Below, piece after piece: positions 34,540 through 44,312 of a stretch of 63,665 nt of DNA. Numbering within the stretch: the first letter of the stretch is position 1; each line of letters starts with the position of its first letter. Below the pieces are notes generated by a model. The model did not search any database. It was not told the origin of the DNA and was given only the letters and a program-made list of their open reading frames with translations. The position numbers were made by a program, and so were the translations under genes. The DNA is from Bacteroides sp. Lineage in GTDB: Bacteria > Bacteroidota > Bacteroidia > Bacteroidales > Bacteroidaceae. The DNA lies in NCBI GenBank assembly GCA_022648295.1, contig JALCME010000025.1, forward strand, positions 1 through 63,665, read 5' to 3'.

Positions 34540-37500
34540 TTAGAATGAAACATTGAGGTTAAATGAATAATTTTTGGAAGGTGGCATGCTTGTATAGCTT
34601 CCTGAAAATATATAATCAGGGTCGATTCCTTCTTTGTTACGAGTCCATAATAATCCTAAATTGCTTACCGAAGCACCTATGGTTAGTGAGCGTATGGCTT
34701 TTAATTTTTTGAGGATTGAGCCTGGTAAGTTATAGTTTAGTGTTATTTGGTTCATACGGATATTGTCGCCGCTGATTAAGCCTGCGTCGGATAGTAAATA
34801 CCAATCAATGCTGTTAAAATTGCTGTTAATAATGCCGGGGATGTTAGTGCTGTTCTCGTCTCCTGGTTTTCTCCATCTGTTTACAAGCGCTTTGCTGGTG
34901 GCGAGAAATCCTGAATAGCTTGTGCTAGTAGGATAGTAGGACGAGTTGATATCATTTTTCAGCACTTTGTGTCCCATCTCAAAAGATGCATATAGTGACA
35001 ATGTAATGTTTTTATAGCGGATAGATTGCGACAATCCTCCAAAATAGGGAGGTGTTGTTCTGCCTGCGTAGTATCTGTCTTCTGCTTTAATGGTGGGATA
35101 GGAAGTAGAGGAGAGCTTCTCGCCTTCCGCGTTATAGATTTGCGATTGTCCATTACCATCCAGTCCGGCCCATCTGTATAAAAACATGTTATCTACCGGA
35201 TATCCTGTAGTGATGATGGAAGTACTACCTACTACAGTAGAAGTATTTGGAAAGCGGTTGTCTGTAACTTTATTCGTATTATAAGATAGATTAAAACTTA
35301 CATTCCAGTTCCAATACGCATTTCTTATTATGTCACCTGATATTTTTAGGTCATAGCCATGTCCTTTCAGGTCTCCGGTATTGAAAGTCATTGTGCTCCA
35401 GCCATAAGTTGAATTAAAAGGGACATCTGCCATCAGACCGTATGATTTCTTTTGATAGAATTCCAATGTTAAGTTCAAACGGCTTTGCCATAAAGAAAGA
35501 TCAATACCTTCATTAATGGTTCTGGTTGTTTCCCATCCCAGCATTTGATTTCCCGGGCTGCTAATGCTACCATATATCAAGTTGGTGTAAGCATCTCTTC
35601 CCGTAATGCTGATTAGAGGGAAAGGGGTGCCAGTACTTGGTACTGTACCTCCTGTACCGTAGGTTAAACGTGCGCTTAGTCCGCTTAACCATGATATGTT
35701 GCTTAGAAAGTTCTCATTTTTAGCATTCCATTTAAAGCCACCAGACCATAGTGGTTTTGCTCTTTTGCTCCTTTCTACCCCGATCATGCTATAATCATCG
35801 AAGCGCATGCTTCCGGAAACAAAATATTTGTTTTTGTAAGAGTATGAAGCATTATTATAATAAGAAAGGTAGCGTTGTTTATTTCCCAATATGGTACCGT
35901 CATAGTAGCCCAAAGTTTTATTGTATCCGTAGATGGTGGCATAGGCTACTGTTGGATTCCAAGCTGAAGATGTTTGAGTATCCTCATCATATCCATAACG
36001 CGTCTGGTTATATCCTTTTACTTGGTTTTGTCTGATCTCGGAACCTGCTAAGAATTGAATATGATTAATTTGATTCCAACTTTTATCAATGCTTATTTGT
36101 CCTCTTAGTGAATAGTCCTCTGCGAAATCATTACTTGTTTTGTAGATTCCACCAAGAGGTACTCCATAACTTAGTGTTCCATTGTTTATCGTAGTACCTT
36201 CATTGATCAAATCTCTGGCATTGTAACTGTTTAATTCATTAAGCAATGTTTTCTCATTCGTCATTTTTTGATATATTCCAGATAGACTTACTGAAAGCCA
36301 GTCAACCGGCTTGGCCGTAATTCTTGCATTGATTCTCGTTGAATTTTTATTATACCTGGTATTGGAGTAATGTAGTTCATCGAGTGTGTTATAGGTCCAT
36401 GGCAGATAGCCTTTGTTTTCGTAGCTTTGAATAACCTCGGGTGTAAATATGATAGCTTTGTTAATAGAGTTGCCTTCGTCATCAACAAGCATATCATAGG
36501 GACGAAGTCCTTTTTCTCCCGGACTTATTGCAGTTAATGCGGCATCATTGACTTTTGTGTTGGTATATGTCTGGTTGATGCCAGCATATACCGATAGCTT
36601 TTTATTAAGAAAGTCATTGGTAATATTTGCTGTAATGGAGTAATTCTTAGCCCAATTACTTTTAAATACAGGGGTATTATCAGTGAAATTGCCTGAAACG
36701 TAATAGCTCCCGTTTTGATGGTGTCCTGATAGTGACAAATTGTATTGTTGGGTCACTGCATTTTGAAGCAAATACTTTTTAATCTGGCTGTAGTTACTGC
36801 CTTGGGAGAGGGCTTGTAATTTAGAGTCCCGTTCCTCAGGGGTGATCTCTCCACGTTGGGCAGCGAACATGTACTGCTGTGCTTCACTGATATTAGCATA
36901 TCTCGGATTAGTGGTGGGGTCTGTCAGGTAATTATTGTCGAATAATTCTTGTTCCAGATCAATATATTGGGCACTATTCATTACATTAAGTTTGTTAATA
37001 TTAGCAGGTGCCGAAACCGATAGAGTCATGTTATAATTAACTTCGGGAGGTCCTTGCTTTTCACGCCCCTTTTTAGTTTCGATAACAATGACACCGTTGG
37101 CTGCTTTTGACCCCCATATTGCAGTAGCAGCAGCATCTTTCAGAAAGGTTATACTTTCAATATCAGACATGTTGAATGAACTCAATATGGCATTGTTGCT
37201 ATCACCGCTTGTTCCGGAGAGTGAAGTTCCGGGATAGTTGGCCAGACTTTGGTCCATTGCAGGAAATCCATCAATAATGATTAATGGCGTACTGGAAGAG
37301 TAGAAACTATTTGTTCCGCGGATTTGAACGGTATTGTTTCTGACATCAAACCGTACACCGGGAACTTTTCCTTCCAGTCTTTCCATAATATTAACCGATG
37401 GACTCGATTGAATATCTTTTGCTGTTAGAAGTTCGAAAGAACCAGTTGCTACTGTTTTATCAATCTTTTGATATCCATTGGATACTACAACTACTTCTTG

Positions 37501-38169
37501 AAGATTAGTGGAGGATTCCACTAATGATATGTTTAAGAAATATTGGTCATCATTCACTTTTATGGTTTGAGTAATGAAGCCAATGAACGATAGAGTCAGT
37601 GCATCTCCCTTTTGGATCATCATAGAAAACCGACCGTTACCGTCTGTTGTAGTCCCCACATTTCTTCCTTTTATACGTACCGTAACTCCAGGAAGAGGAT
37701 TTCCCTGATTATCGTAAACTTTGCCGCTTATAGACTTTGTGTCGTCATCGACGACATTTGACCTATTTTGTACGGAAGTGCGTTTTATAATCAAAATATT
37801 GCTTCCTTTAAAGCTGTACGTTAAATCGGTTTTTGATAAGATTAATCGCAATGTTGCGCTAACACTTCTTTGCTGCCGGGGGAGGCTGATATTCCGGTAA
37901 GGTGAAACCAGATCAAGTGAATAAGCCATTTTATATCCCGATAATTTTCCGATGCTGTCTAATCCGCTTTGAAGTGATACATTGTGTAATTCCAGAGAAA
38001 TCAGGTCATTGGGAGTTTGCGCTTTTGCCGTCTCGATAAAGCTTAGCTGAACGACGCAAATCAGTAATCCTATAAATGAGTTCTTAATGATTTTGAAAAC
38101 CTTTCTTTTTTTCTTTTGCGTATTAAGACTATTTAAATCATATAAGCATGTACCTCTGTTTTTTTTCAT
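34540..38169 (-). CDS. SusC/RagA TonB-linked outer-membrane channel with STN signalling domain
   Basis: 1209 residues. After the signal sequence comes a Secretin/TonB short N-terminal (STN) domain (LISLELHNVSLQSGLDSIGK), which contacts FecR-type anti-sigma factors, then a carboxypeptidase-like beta sandwich (ISGKVYDNQGNPLPGVTVRIKG), the plug (QEVVVVSNGYQKIDK, SIESITFLKDAAATAIWG) and a 22-strand barrel ending in YSFNLNVSF. The STN domain shows that this transporter also signals to the FecR and sigma genes just upstream. Ligand unknown; the neighbouring protease suggests peptide. Confidence 0.96.
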   Translation of the reverse strand: MKKNRGTCLYDLNSLNTQKKKRKVFKIIKNSFIGLLICVVQLSFIETAKAQTPNDLISLELHNVSLQSGLDSIGKLSGYKMAYSLDLVSPYRNISLPRQQRSVSATLRLILSKTDLTYSFKGSNILIIKRTSVQNRSNVVDDDTKSISGKVYDNQGNPLPGVTVRIKGRNVGTTTDGNGRFSMMIQKGDALTLSFIGFITQTIKVNDDQYFLNISLVESSTNLQEVVVVSNGYQKIDKTVATGSFELLTAKDIQSSPSVNIMERLEGKVPGVRFDVRNNTVQIRGTNSFYSSSTPLIIIDGFPAMDQSLANYPGTSLSGTSGDSNNAILSSFNMSDIESITFLKDAAATAIWGSKAANGVIVIETKKGREKQGPPEVNYNMTLSVSAPANINKLNVMNSAQYIDLEQELFDNNYLTDPTTNPRYANISEAQQYMFAAQRGEITPEERDSKLQALSQGSNYSQIKKYLLQNAVTQQYNLSLSGHHQNGSYYVSGNFTDNTPVFKSNWAKNYSITANITNDFLNKKLSVYAGINQTYTNTKVNDAALTAISPGEKGLRPYDMLVDDEGNSINKAIIFTPEVIQSYENKGYLPWTYNTLDELHYSNTRYNKNSTRINARITAKPVDWLSVSLSGIYQKMTNEKTLLNELNSYNARDLINEGTTINNGTLSYGVPLGGIYKTSNDFAEDYSLRGQISIDKSWNQINHIQFLAGSEIRQNQVKGYNQTRYGYDEDTQTSSAWNPTVAYATIYGYNKTLGYYDGTILGNKQRYLSYYNNASYSYKNKYFVSGSMRFDDYSMIGVERSKRAKPLWSGGFKWNAKNENFLSNISWLSGLSARLTYGTGGTVPSTGTPFPLISITGRDAYTNLIYGSISSPGNQMLGWETTRTINEGIDLSLWQSRLNLTLEFYQKKSYGLMADVPFNSTYGWSTMTFNTGDLKGHGYDLKISGDIIRNAYWNWNVSFNLSYNTNKVTDNRFPNTSTVVGSTSIITTGYPVDNMFLYRWAGLDGNGQSQIYNAEGEKLSSTSYPTIKAEDRYYAGRTTPPYFGGLSQSIRYKNITLSLYASFEMGHKVLKNDINSSYYPTSTSYSGFLATSKALVNRWRKPGDENSTNIPGIINSNFNSIDWYLLSDAGLISGDNIRMNQITLNYNLPGSILKKLKAIRSLTIGASVSNLGLLWTRNKEGIDPDYIFSGSYTSMPPSKNYSFNLNVSF

Positions 38170-38210
38170 ATCTTTGTATTGTAAAAAAATAATTTGTTTT
38201 TTTATTTCCG

Positions 38211-38252
38211 AAACCCCTTTATGCTTGCCAGAGCCGGAGGGGTTTTTTTGAG
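38211..38252 (+). terminator. Terminator-like hairpin between fecR and susC, oriented to the plus strand
   Basis: AAACCCCT (38211-38218) pairs with AGGGGTTT (38238-38245), followed by a T run on the plus strand only. No plus-strand gene leads into it, so it may stop antisense transcription into fecR or act as a leader structure of susC. Confidence 0.5.
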
Positions 38253-38307
38253 ATTCATGTTATGCTATCAGGTTAGGATGAATTCATTTCTTTTCAAGTA
38301 TTTGTGG

Positions 38308-39318
38308 TTAATAAATAATAATATCGTCATTTTCTACTTTGTATTGGGCATTGTCTGTAATTTGGCAAAGTGTGGATAGTACATTCTCTAAAGTTTCTGT
38401 ACCGTTAAATGAGACTACCAACTTGTTTTGTGCCAATGCTCTATTTTTTATAATAATGGTTTTTTGATATCGTTTACTTATTGCTTTTATAATGTTCTCT
38501 AAATTAATGGCATTGAAGTCCATTTCCTTTTTAGTCCAATCGGTTACAATTTTTTTTGCTTCGACTTTGTTTTCTTTATCAGAAGCTTTATCTTCCTTAT
38601 TATAGGTTATTTCCTGATTCTTTGTAAGTAATGCTAATGTCTTTTGGAGTGATTGTACCATTACTTTTCCGCGCGTTACAACAATGGATATTTGTTTATC
38701 TTTGGGCCATGCTCTGATATTGAATGCCGTACCCAAAACAGTGGTTTTTAGTTCTCCACTATTTATAATAAAAGGTTTGGCCGGATTGTGGCTGATGTCA
38801 AAATAGGCTTCTCCTTTTAATTCAACTGTCCTGGTGTCTTGATTAAAATCTCTTGAAATTGCTAAGGTACTATTAGCTTCCAGAATAATTCTACTACTAT
38901 CGGACAATATTATATGCCTTGCATAAGGGGTTGGTTGGTTGTATGCTATAATTTCCTTTTTTATGATAATAGGGGTTTCATTATATGATTTTAATCCTCT
39001 AAAACCAATGCCTCCTAATATGAGTAGGATTGAAGCGGCAATGCCAATTGTACGGATATAGCGTCTCTTTTTGCTCTGATGGGCGGTAAATGTCTTTTGA
39101 GGAGTGTTTCCTTTTTGAATGCAGGATAGGATTCTAGCCGCTTTTTTATCAGAAAGCTTATGTGTTATTTCTTGTTGGTCCCACAATGTCCTGAGCTCAT
39201 TATTTAATGCATCATCTTTTATCTCCCGAATGATATGGGCCAATTGAATCTGATCTTCTGGAGTGCAATTGCCGGATAAATATGATTGTAATAAATCTCT
39301 TAATTTCTTTTTTGCCAT
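38308..39318 (-). CDS. FecR-family anti-sigma factor
   Basis: 336 residues. A cytoplasmic N-terminal sigma-binding region (LRDLLQSYLSGNCTPEDQIQLAHIIRE), one membrane helix (TIGIAASILLILGGIGF, about 93-109), then a periplasmic FecR domain (HIILSDSSRIILEANSTLAISRDF..., ELKTTVLGTAFNIRAW) and a C-terminal STN-like part (IKAISKRYQKTIIIKN). It relays ligand occupancy of the SusC-like channel to the sigma factor. 122 bp downstream of the sigma gene. Confidence 0.95.
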   Translation of the reverse strand: MAKKKLRDLLQSYLSGNCTPEDQIQLAHIIREIKDDALNNELRTLWDQQEITHKLSDKKAARILSCIQKGNTPQKTFTAHQSKKRRYIRTIGIAASILLILGGIGFRGLKSYNETPIIIKKEIIAYNQPTPYARHIILSDSSRIILEANSTLAISRDFNQDTRTVELKGEAYFDISHNPAKPFIINSGELKTTVLGTAFNIRAWPKDKQISIVVTRGKVMVQSLQKTLALLTKNQEITYNKEDKASDKENKVEAKKIVTDWTKKEMDFNAINLENIIKAISKRYQKTIIIKNRALAQNKLVVSFNGTETLENVLSTLCQITDNAQYKVENDDIIIY

Positions 39319-39440
39319 TCTTAATGGGTTTTGAATTTTTATTGTTGTTTATGTATGGTATACAGATTTCTATAAGAACATATTGATGCCTTATATTTAA
39401 TATGACGATGAAAATGAAAGGAACACCTAGCCGTTACTGA

Positions 39441-40052
39441 TTATTTTTTCAGATATAGTGTGATTTGTGTGGCGGAAATGAGTAAAATGACGATCTCCTG
39501 ATAGTGAGTGAGTAGATATGAGCGCAAGTTTATCAAGGCTTGTCTCATGTGATTTTGCGCTGTTGAAACGGAAATATTCATCTTGTGGGCTATCTCTTCA
39601 TGGGACAATCCTTCAATCCAGCGCATTATGAAGATCTTCTTTTGTTGTGCAGGTAGTTGCTCTATGGCATTATCGATTAATTCTTTTAGTTCTTTATTTA
39701 ATAATAGTTCAGACGGACTTTCGCTGTCTGCCGTTTCGTTATCGGTTAGTGTTTCGGTAATTAATAAGATGTCTTTAGCCATTTTCCTTAATTGGTCTAT
39801 GGCTGCGTTTTGGGCTATTTTGAAAATATAGGCATTTAAGTTATCTATTGTGGAAAGAGTGTCCCTTGTTTGCCATATCTTCATAAAAACGTCCTGTACC
39901 AAATCTTCAGCTTTATTTTCTGATTTAGTAATCTGAAATAGAAAATTGAATAATTTGTCCTTGTAAGCATAAAAAAGGGTAGCGAACGCTTTCTCATTTC
40001 CTTCCTTTATGCATAGTTTGAGTAGATCATCACTATGAGTATCAATTTTCAT
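39441..40052 (-). CDS. ECF sigma factor of the SusCD locus
   Basis: 203 residues: region 2 (AFATLFYAYKDKLFNFLFQITKSENKAEDLVQDVFMKIW) and region 4 (LPAQQKKIFIMRWIEGLSHEEIAHKMNISVSTAQNHMRQAL) in pieces, with a hydrophobic C-terminal tail common in Bacteroides ECF proteins. It is held by the FecR protein encoded next and should drive susC-susD-protease transcription when ligand is present. Confidence 0.95.
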   Translation of the reverse strand: MKIDTHSDDLLKLCIKEGNEKAFATLFYAYKDKLFNFLFQITKSENKAEDLVQDVFMKIWQTRDTLSTIDNLNAYIFKIAQNAAIDQLRKMAKDILLITETLTDNETADSESPSELLLNKELKELIDNAIEQLPAQQKKIFIMRWIEGLSHEEIAHKMNISVSTAQNHMRQALINLRSYLLTHYQEIVILLISATQITLYLKK

Positions 40053-40184
40053 TTAGTTCGCAAAAATATGAATGAGACTGCAAAAGTGCAAAAAAAATAT
40101 CATATTTTGCCTCATAATACACCTTTTTAGAATTATAATGTTGATTTATGCTTATCTGAAAATACTTGTTAGGGTTTATTATTT

Positions 40185-41402
40185 CTATTCTTCCATCGGG
40201 CGAAACCCCTTTGCCAATCCACCTTCGCTAGTTTCTTTGTAGAGAGAGGGGAGGTCGTTGCCGGTCTCTTTCATCACTTCAACCACGCGGTCGAACGAAA
40301 CACGATGCGTTCCATCGGTGATAGAAGCATATACATTGGCGTCCAGAGCACGGGCTGCGGCATAGGCATTTCGTTCGATACAGGGTATTTGTACCAATCC
40401 GCAGACGGGATCGCATGTCATACCAAGATGATGTTCCAGTCCCATTTCCGCGGCATATTCTATCTGTGACGGGCTACCGCCGAATAGTTGGGTTGCTGCT
40501 GCGGATGCCATGGCGCACGCCACGCCGACTTCGCCCTGACAACCAACCTCCGCACCGGAAATAGATGCGTTTGTTTTAACGATATTTCCTATTAATCCGG
40601 CTGTGGCTAAAGCACGTAAGACCCGGGTGTCACTAAACTCACGACTTTTGGCGAGGTGATAGAGAACGGCCGGCATAACTCCACAGGAGCCGCAAGTAGG
40701 TGCAGTGACAATGATGCCGCCTGCTGCATTTTCTTCGCTAACCGCAAGAGCATACGCAAATAAAAGTGCTCTTGATTGCAAAGATTGTTTGTATCCACTT
40801 GCATGAATGTAATAGGTGGCGGCTTTCCGTCGGAGATTTAGGGGGCCGGGGAGTACTCCTTCTTGTTCTAATCCACGTTTAATGGCTTCTTTCATTGTTT
40901 TCCACACTTCTTCCAGATAATCCCAAATGTCACTTTCTTCACACTCGATGACGTACTCCCAATAGCTCTTTCCGGTGCGTTTGCACCATTGCAAGATTTC
41001 CGTCATATGATTCATACTGTAAATGTCCGGAGTATTCACAGACGATTCTCCGTCTTTTTCTTCGGCTAATGCACCTCCGCCAATACTAAAAACGGTCCAT
41101 TGATCTGTCTCTTTTCCAGCGGCATCTACGGAAACAAATTTCATTCCATTGGGGTGGAAGGGGAGGAATATCTGAGGTTCCCAGATAATTTCCACCGGAG
41201 CAACAGACTGCATTGTTTCGGTTATAGCCACATTGGTCATGTGTCCTTTTCCTGTGGCTGCCAGACTACCATATAACGTCACTTTGAAAGAAGCTGCTTC
41301 TGGGTGTTTCTTTAAAAATAGATTAGCAGCTCTGCGTGGTCCCATAGTATGGCTACTGGATGGTCCCGTGCCGATGCGATATAGTTCTTTAATTGATTTC
41401 AT
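40185..41402 (-). CDS. sdaA: L-serine ammonia-lyase (single-chain, iron-sulfur)
   Basis: 405 residues. It converts L-serine to pyruvate and ammonia using an oxygen-sensitive [4Fe-4S] cluster. The beta domain starts SIKELYRIGTGPSSSHTMGPRRA. The alpha domain has the cluster cysteines in TAPTCGSCGVMPAVLYHL and CDPVCGLVQIPCIERN. Length is a little short of E. coli SdaA, as usual in Bacteroides. Monocistronic. Confidence 0.96.
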   Translation of the reverse strand: MKSIKELYRIGTGPSSSHTMGPRRAANLFLKKHPEAASFKVTLYGSLAATGKGHMTNVAITETMQSVAPVEIIWEPQIFLPFHPNGMKFVSVDAAGKETDQWTVFSIGGGALAEEKDGESSVNTPDIYSMNHMTEILQWCKRTGKSYWEYVIECEESDIWDYLEEVWKTMKEAIKRGLEQEGVLPGPLNLRRKAATYYIHASGYKQSLQSRALLFAYALAVSEENAAGGIIVTAPTCGSCGVMPAVLYHLAKSREFSDTRVLRALATAGLIGNIVKTNASISGAEVGCQGEVGVACAMASAAATQLFGGSPSQIEYAAEMGLEHHLGMTCDPVCGLVQIPCIERNAYAAARALDANVYASITDGTHRVSFDRVVEVMKETGNDLPSLYKETSEGGLAKGFRPMEE

Positions 41403-41473
41403 AATGGTGGTTATCCTGTCTTTTATGTTTAATGAATTGCCGTTATCGTGATATTTAAGGAGATATTTGTTTT

Positions 41474-44029
41474 TTAATTGAAATCGACTACCGTAATGCC
41501 TGCACCACCGAACTGAATATGTTCATCGGCAAAATGCTGTACACCGGGTACGGTTTCTAAATACTGCCGGATTAGCGTGCGTAGAATGCCGGTTCCTGTT
41601 CCATGAAGAATGCGTACGCGCGACATTCCTACTAAAATGGCATCGTCTATAAAATAGGTCACTGCCTGTAAGGCTTCATCTCCGCGCATGCCCCGCACGT
41701 CAATGTCTTGCTTGAAGTGCAATTTCTTTTCGTACATGCTGTCCTGGGTCTGGCTACTGACAAAGGTACTTTTAGTGGTACTGTCCGTTTTGGGAGGTGC
41801 TGCATTTGTACGCTCCAAGCGGTCGAGCTTTACGGTAGTTTTAATACTTCCGAAAGCAACCGTTGCGTTCTTACCATTCACTTCCATGACTTCACCAATG
41901 GTGTTTTGCCCTTTCATCTTGACATTGCAACCGGGAACTATCATTGCTGATTTGTTCTTCTCTTGAAGTGACTTTTTCTCTTCCGTGGCCTTGCCTGTTA
42001 AAGCGTTGCCTGCTGGTGAAACTCCATTACTTTCTCCATTCTTGGTCTTTTTCTCCTTTTTGCGATTTTGCTTTTCACGGAGCTTCTCCATTTTACGGGC
42101 TATTTTGTCTTCTAACTCCGTAGACATTTTGTCCTCCATGGAAGTGCGGAAATCGGTCAGTTCCTGACGTACTTCGCGGGTACGTTCTTTTTCTGCCTGC
42201 GCTTCTTTGATGGTGCGTATTGTATTCTCTATCCGTGCGTTAGCTTCCTTCACCAATTGCTCGGCTTCCTCTTTGGCTTTTTGCAGAATTTCTTTACGTG
42301 ATTTCTTTAAGTCCTCCATTTCCGTTTCATAGCGTGCAATGGTTTCTTCCATGTGCTTTTCGCGTTGACGGATATTTTGTCTTTTATTCTCCCAATATCG
42401 TTTATCGCGTACAATGTCTTGCAGATATTTGTCTGCGTTGATGTATTCGCTTCCTACAATATTCGAAGCATCTGTGATTACATCTTCCGGAAGACCTATC
42501 TTGCGGGCTATCTCCACTGCAAACGAACTACCGGGATTACCGATCTGAAGTTGAAATAGTGGCTGCATCAGGTGACGGTCATAAAGCATGGCCCCGTTTA
42601 CCGTACCTTCATGATCTTCTGCGTAATGTTTCAGGTTTTGATAGTGGGTGGTGATGACGCCGAATGTTTGTTTATCACTGAAGCGTTTCAAAACCGATTC
42701 GGCAATAGCTCCACCTATTTGGGGTTCTGTGCCGCCACCAAATTCATCAATCAGTATAAGGCTACTCTCGTTACAGTTTTTTATCATCATCTTCATGTTG
42801 GTGAGATGCGAAGAGTAGGTACTCAAATCGTCTTCTATGGATTGTTCGTCGCCAATATCAATAAATATGTCACTGAAGATGCCTGCATGACTACGTTCAT
42901 GTAAGGAGATCATCATGCCACATTGCAACATATATTGTAGTAAGCCTACTGTTTTGAGGCAGACAGATTTTCCACCGGCATTTGGTCCGGATATTATCAG
43001 TATTCGTTGCTTGCCATTGAGCTCAATGTCCAGAGGGACTACTTTTTTGTTTTGCCGGGCAAGTGAAAGTTGCAGCAGAGGGTGTATGGCGACAGTCCAA
43101 TCTAAAATCGGAATGTTTTCAAGAGCAGGTTTTACACCAGAGATTTGTAGGGCAAACAAGCTCTTGGCACGAATGAAATCTATCTTTGCTAAAAACTGGT
43201 ACGATTGCAGTATTTCGGGAATGGACGGTCGGAGTAAATTTGAAAAGTCCGTCAGGATGCGGATGATTTCTCTCCGTTCATCTCCCTCCAGTTCGCGGAT
43301 ACGGTTATTGGCTTCCACCACTTCGGCAGGTTCTATAAATACGGTTCTTCCGCTGGCGGACTCATCGTGTACAATGCCTTTGATTTTTCGTTTTAGCGCC
43401 GGGGCAACGGGTATGACCAGACGGCCGTCGCGCATGGTGGGGGTGACGTCTTTGTCTACTACTCCTTCCGATTGCGCATTACGCAATATGCTGTTTAACG
43501 AGCGGGATATGCTTCCCATGGTATTTGCCAACTCCCGGCGTATGCGTGCGAGTTCGGGTGAAGCGTTATCTTTGATTTTTCCGTAGGGTGAGAGTATGGC
43601 ATTGATTTTCTGGATGAGTTGTGGGAATGCAAGTATGTCCTTTGCCATAGCCCTTAAATGCGGATAACGGGACGTGTTTTCCAGTTCTTCATCGTCACGT
43701 TCCAGAAACCGGACTATATCCCGGATTGTTTCTAAAGACCGGCGTAAATCAAACAGTTCTTGTTCGTCCAGATATAAGCCTTCCACCCGTATTCGTTTTA
43801 ATGAAGGACGAACATCGAAAAAATATTGGGCGGGAAAATTATCTTCTTCTTGGAGGATATGAACAAATTCGTCAACGAGGTTCAGGCGTTCCTGCACCTC
43901 TTCAAAACGGTCGGAGAATGCCATTTCCATCACTTGCTCTTCGCCAAGTGTGCTGAGGCATTTCTCCCGGAGCAACTGGCGGATGTGATCAAATCCTATT
44001 TTCTGTTCAAAATTATGTGGATAAATCAT
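41474..44029 (-). CDS. mutS2: Endonuclease MutS2
   Basis: 851 residues. Lever/clamp helices, ABC ATPase with Walker A ISGPNAGGKSV, DEFGGGTEP Walker B region and STHYQNLKHYAEDH switch, a long coiled coil, and a C-terminal Smr nuclease domain (DVRGMRGDEALQAV, RILHGTGTGILRTLIR). MutS2 acts on recombination intermediates or stalled ribosomes rather than in mismatch repair. A TACTTTTG box ends only 4 bp before the ATG, so the mRNA may be leaderless. Confidence 0.97.
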   Translation of the reverse strand: MIYPHNFEQKIGFDHIRQLLREKCLSTLGEEQVMEMAFSDRFEEVQERLNLVDEFVHILQEEDNFPAQYFFDVRPSLKRIRVEGLYLDEQELFDLRRSLETIRDIVRFLERDDEELENTSRYPHLRAMAKDILAFPQLIQKINAILSPYGKIKDNASPELARIRRELANTMGSISRSLNSILRNAQSEGVVDKDVTPTMRDGRLVIPVAPALKRKIKGIVHDESASGRTVFIEPAEVVEANNRIRELEGDERREIIRILTDFSNLLRPSIPEILQSYQFLAKIDFIRAKSLFALQISGVKPALENIPILDWTVAIHPLLQLSLARQNKKVVPLDIELNGKQRILIISGPNAGGKSVCLKTVGLLQYMLQCGMMISLHERSHAGIFSDIFIDIGDEQSIEDDLSTYSSHLTNMKMMIKNCNESSLILIDEFGGGTEPQIGGAIAESVLKRFSDKQTFGVITTHYQNLKHYAEDHEGTVNGAMLYDRHLMQPLFQLQIGNPGSSFAVEIARKIGLPEDVITDASNIVGSEYINADKYLQDIVRDKRYWENKRQNIRQREKHMEETIARYETEMEDLKKSRKEILQKAKEEAEQLVKEANARIENTIRTIKEAQAEKERTREVRQELTDFRTSMEDKMSTELEDKIARKMEKLREKQNRKKEKKTKNGESNGVSPAGNALTGKATEEKKSLQEKNKSAMIVPGCNVKMKGQNTIGEVMEVNGKNATVAFGSIKTTVKLDRLERTNAAPPKTDSTTKSTFVSSQTQDSMYEKKLHFKQDIDVRGMRGDEALQAVTYFIDDAILVGMSRVRILHGTGTGILRTLIRQYLETVPGVQHFADEHIQFGGAGITVVDFN

Positions 44030-44033
44030 GCTG

Positions 44034-44041
44034 CAAAAGTA
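44034..44041 (-). promoter_or_regulatory. -7 box of mutS2, adjacent to the start codon
   Basis: On the minus strand TACTTTTG, exact consensus, followed by CAGC then ATG. The expected transcription start falls at or next to the start codon. Confidence 0.5.
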
Positions 44042-44070
44042 CGATTTATCCGTGATAAAATAATGGGCTC

Positions 44071-44101
44071 TTTGCAGAATAAAAAATAATTCATACCTTT
44101 G
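44071..44101 (+). promoter_or_regulatory. Promoter of tRNA-Ser
   Basis: TTTG (44071-44074), 19 bp, TACCTTTG (44094-44101): a complete Bacteroides promoter about 50 bp before the tRNA, in the divergent gap with mutS2. Confidence 0.8.
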
Positions 44102-44152
44102 CCCCCACTTTAAAAGAGAAAAAGCCCTCTCTTCTTGGGAGGAATAAGTTTT

Positions 44153-44237
44153 GGAGAGGTGGCAGAGTGGTCGATTGCGGCGGTCTTGAAAACCGTTGTA
44201 CTGCGAGGTACCCGGGGTTCGAATCCCTGTCTCTCCG
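44153..44237 (+). tRNA. tRNA-Ser (anticodon UGA)
   Basis: 85 nt class II tRNA. Acceptor arms GGAGAGG / TCTCTCC with discriminator G, D-arm GGCAGAGTGGTCGATTGC, anticodon loop CTTGAAA (UGA), long variable arm (TACTGCGAGGTA), T-arm with GGTTCGAATCC. CCA is not encoded. Its last 12 bases start the 23-bp sequence repeated at 50261, so it is the attachment site for the islands to its right. The tRNA stays intact after integration. Confidence 0.97.
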
Positions 44238-44248
44238 CTGAAAGGTCT
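44226..44248 (+). other. Left attachment site (attL) in the tRNA-Ser 3' end
   Basis: 23-bp sequence starting CCTGTCTCTCCGCTG and ending AAAGGTCT, spanning the tRNA T-arm/acceptor end and 11 bp beyond. It is identical at 50261-50283 and recognisable (16 of 23) at 54401-54423. Confidence 0.85.
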
Positions 44249-44276
44249 AAGATAAAAGACTGAAAATTTATGTCAA

Positions 44277-44312
44277 AGCTCGTAAAATCAAGGTTTTACG
44301 AGCTTTTTTTTT
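44277..44312 (+). terminator. Terminator of tRNA-Ser
   Basis: Perfect 11-bp stem AGCTCGTAAAA / TTTTACGAGCT (44277-44287, 44294-44304) followed by nine T residues. Confidence 0.93.
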
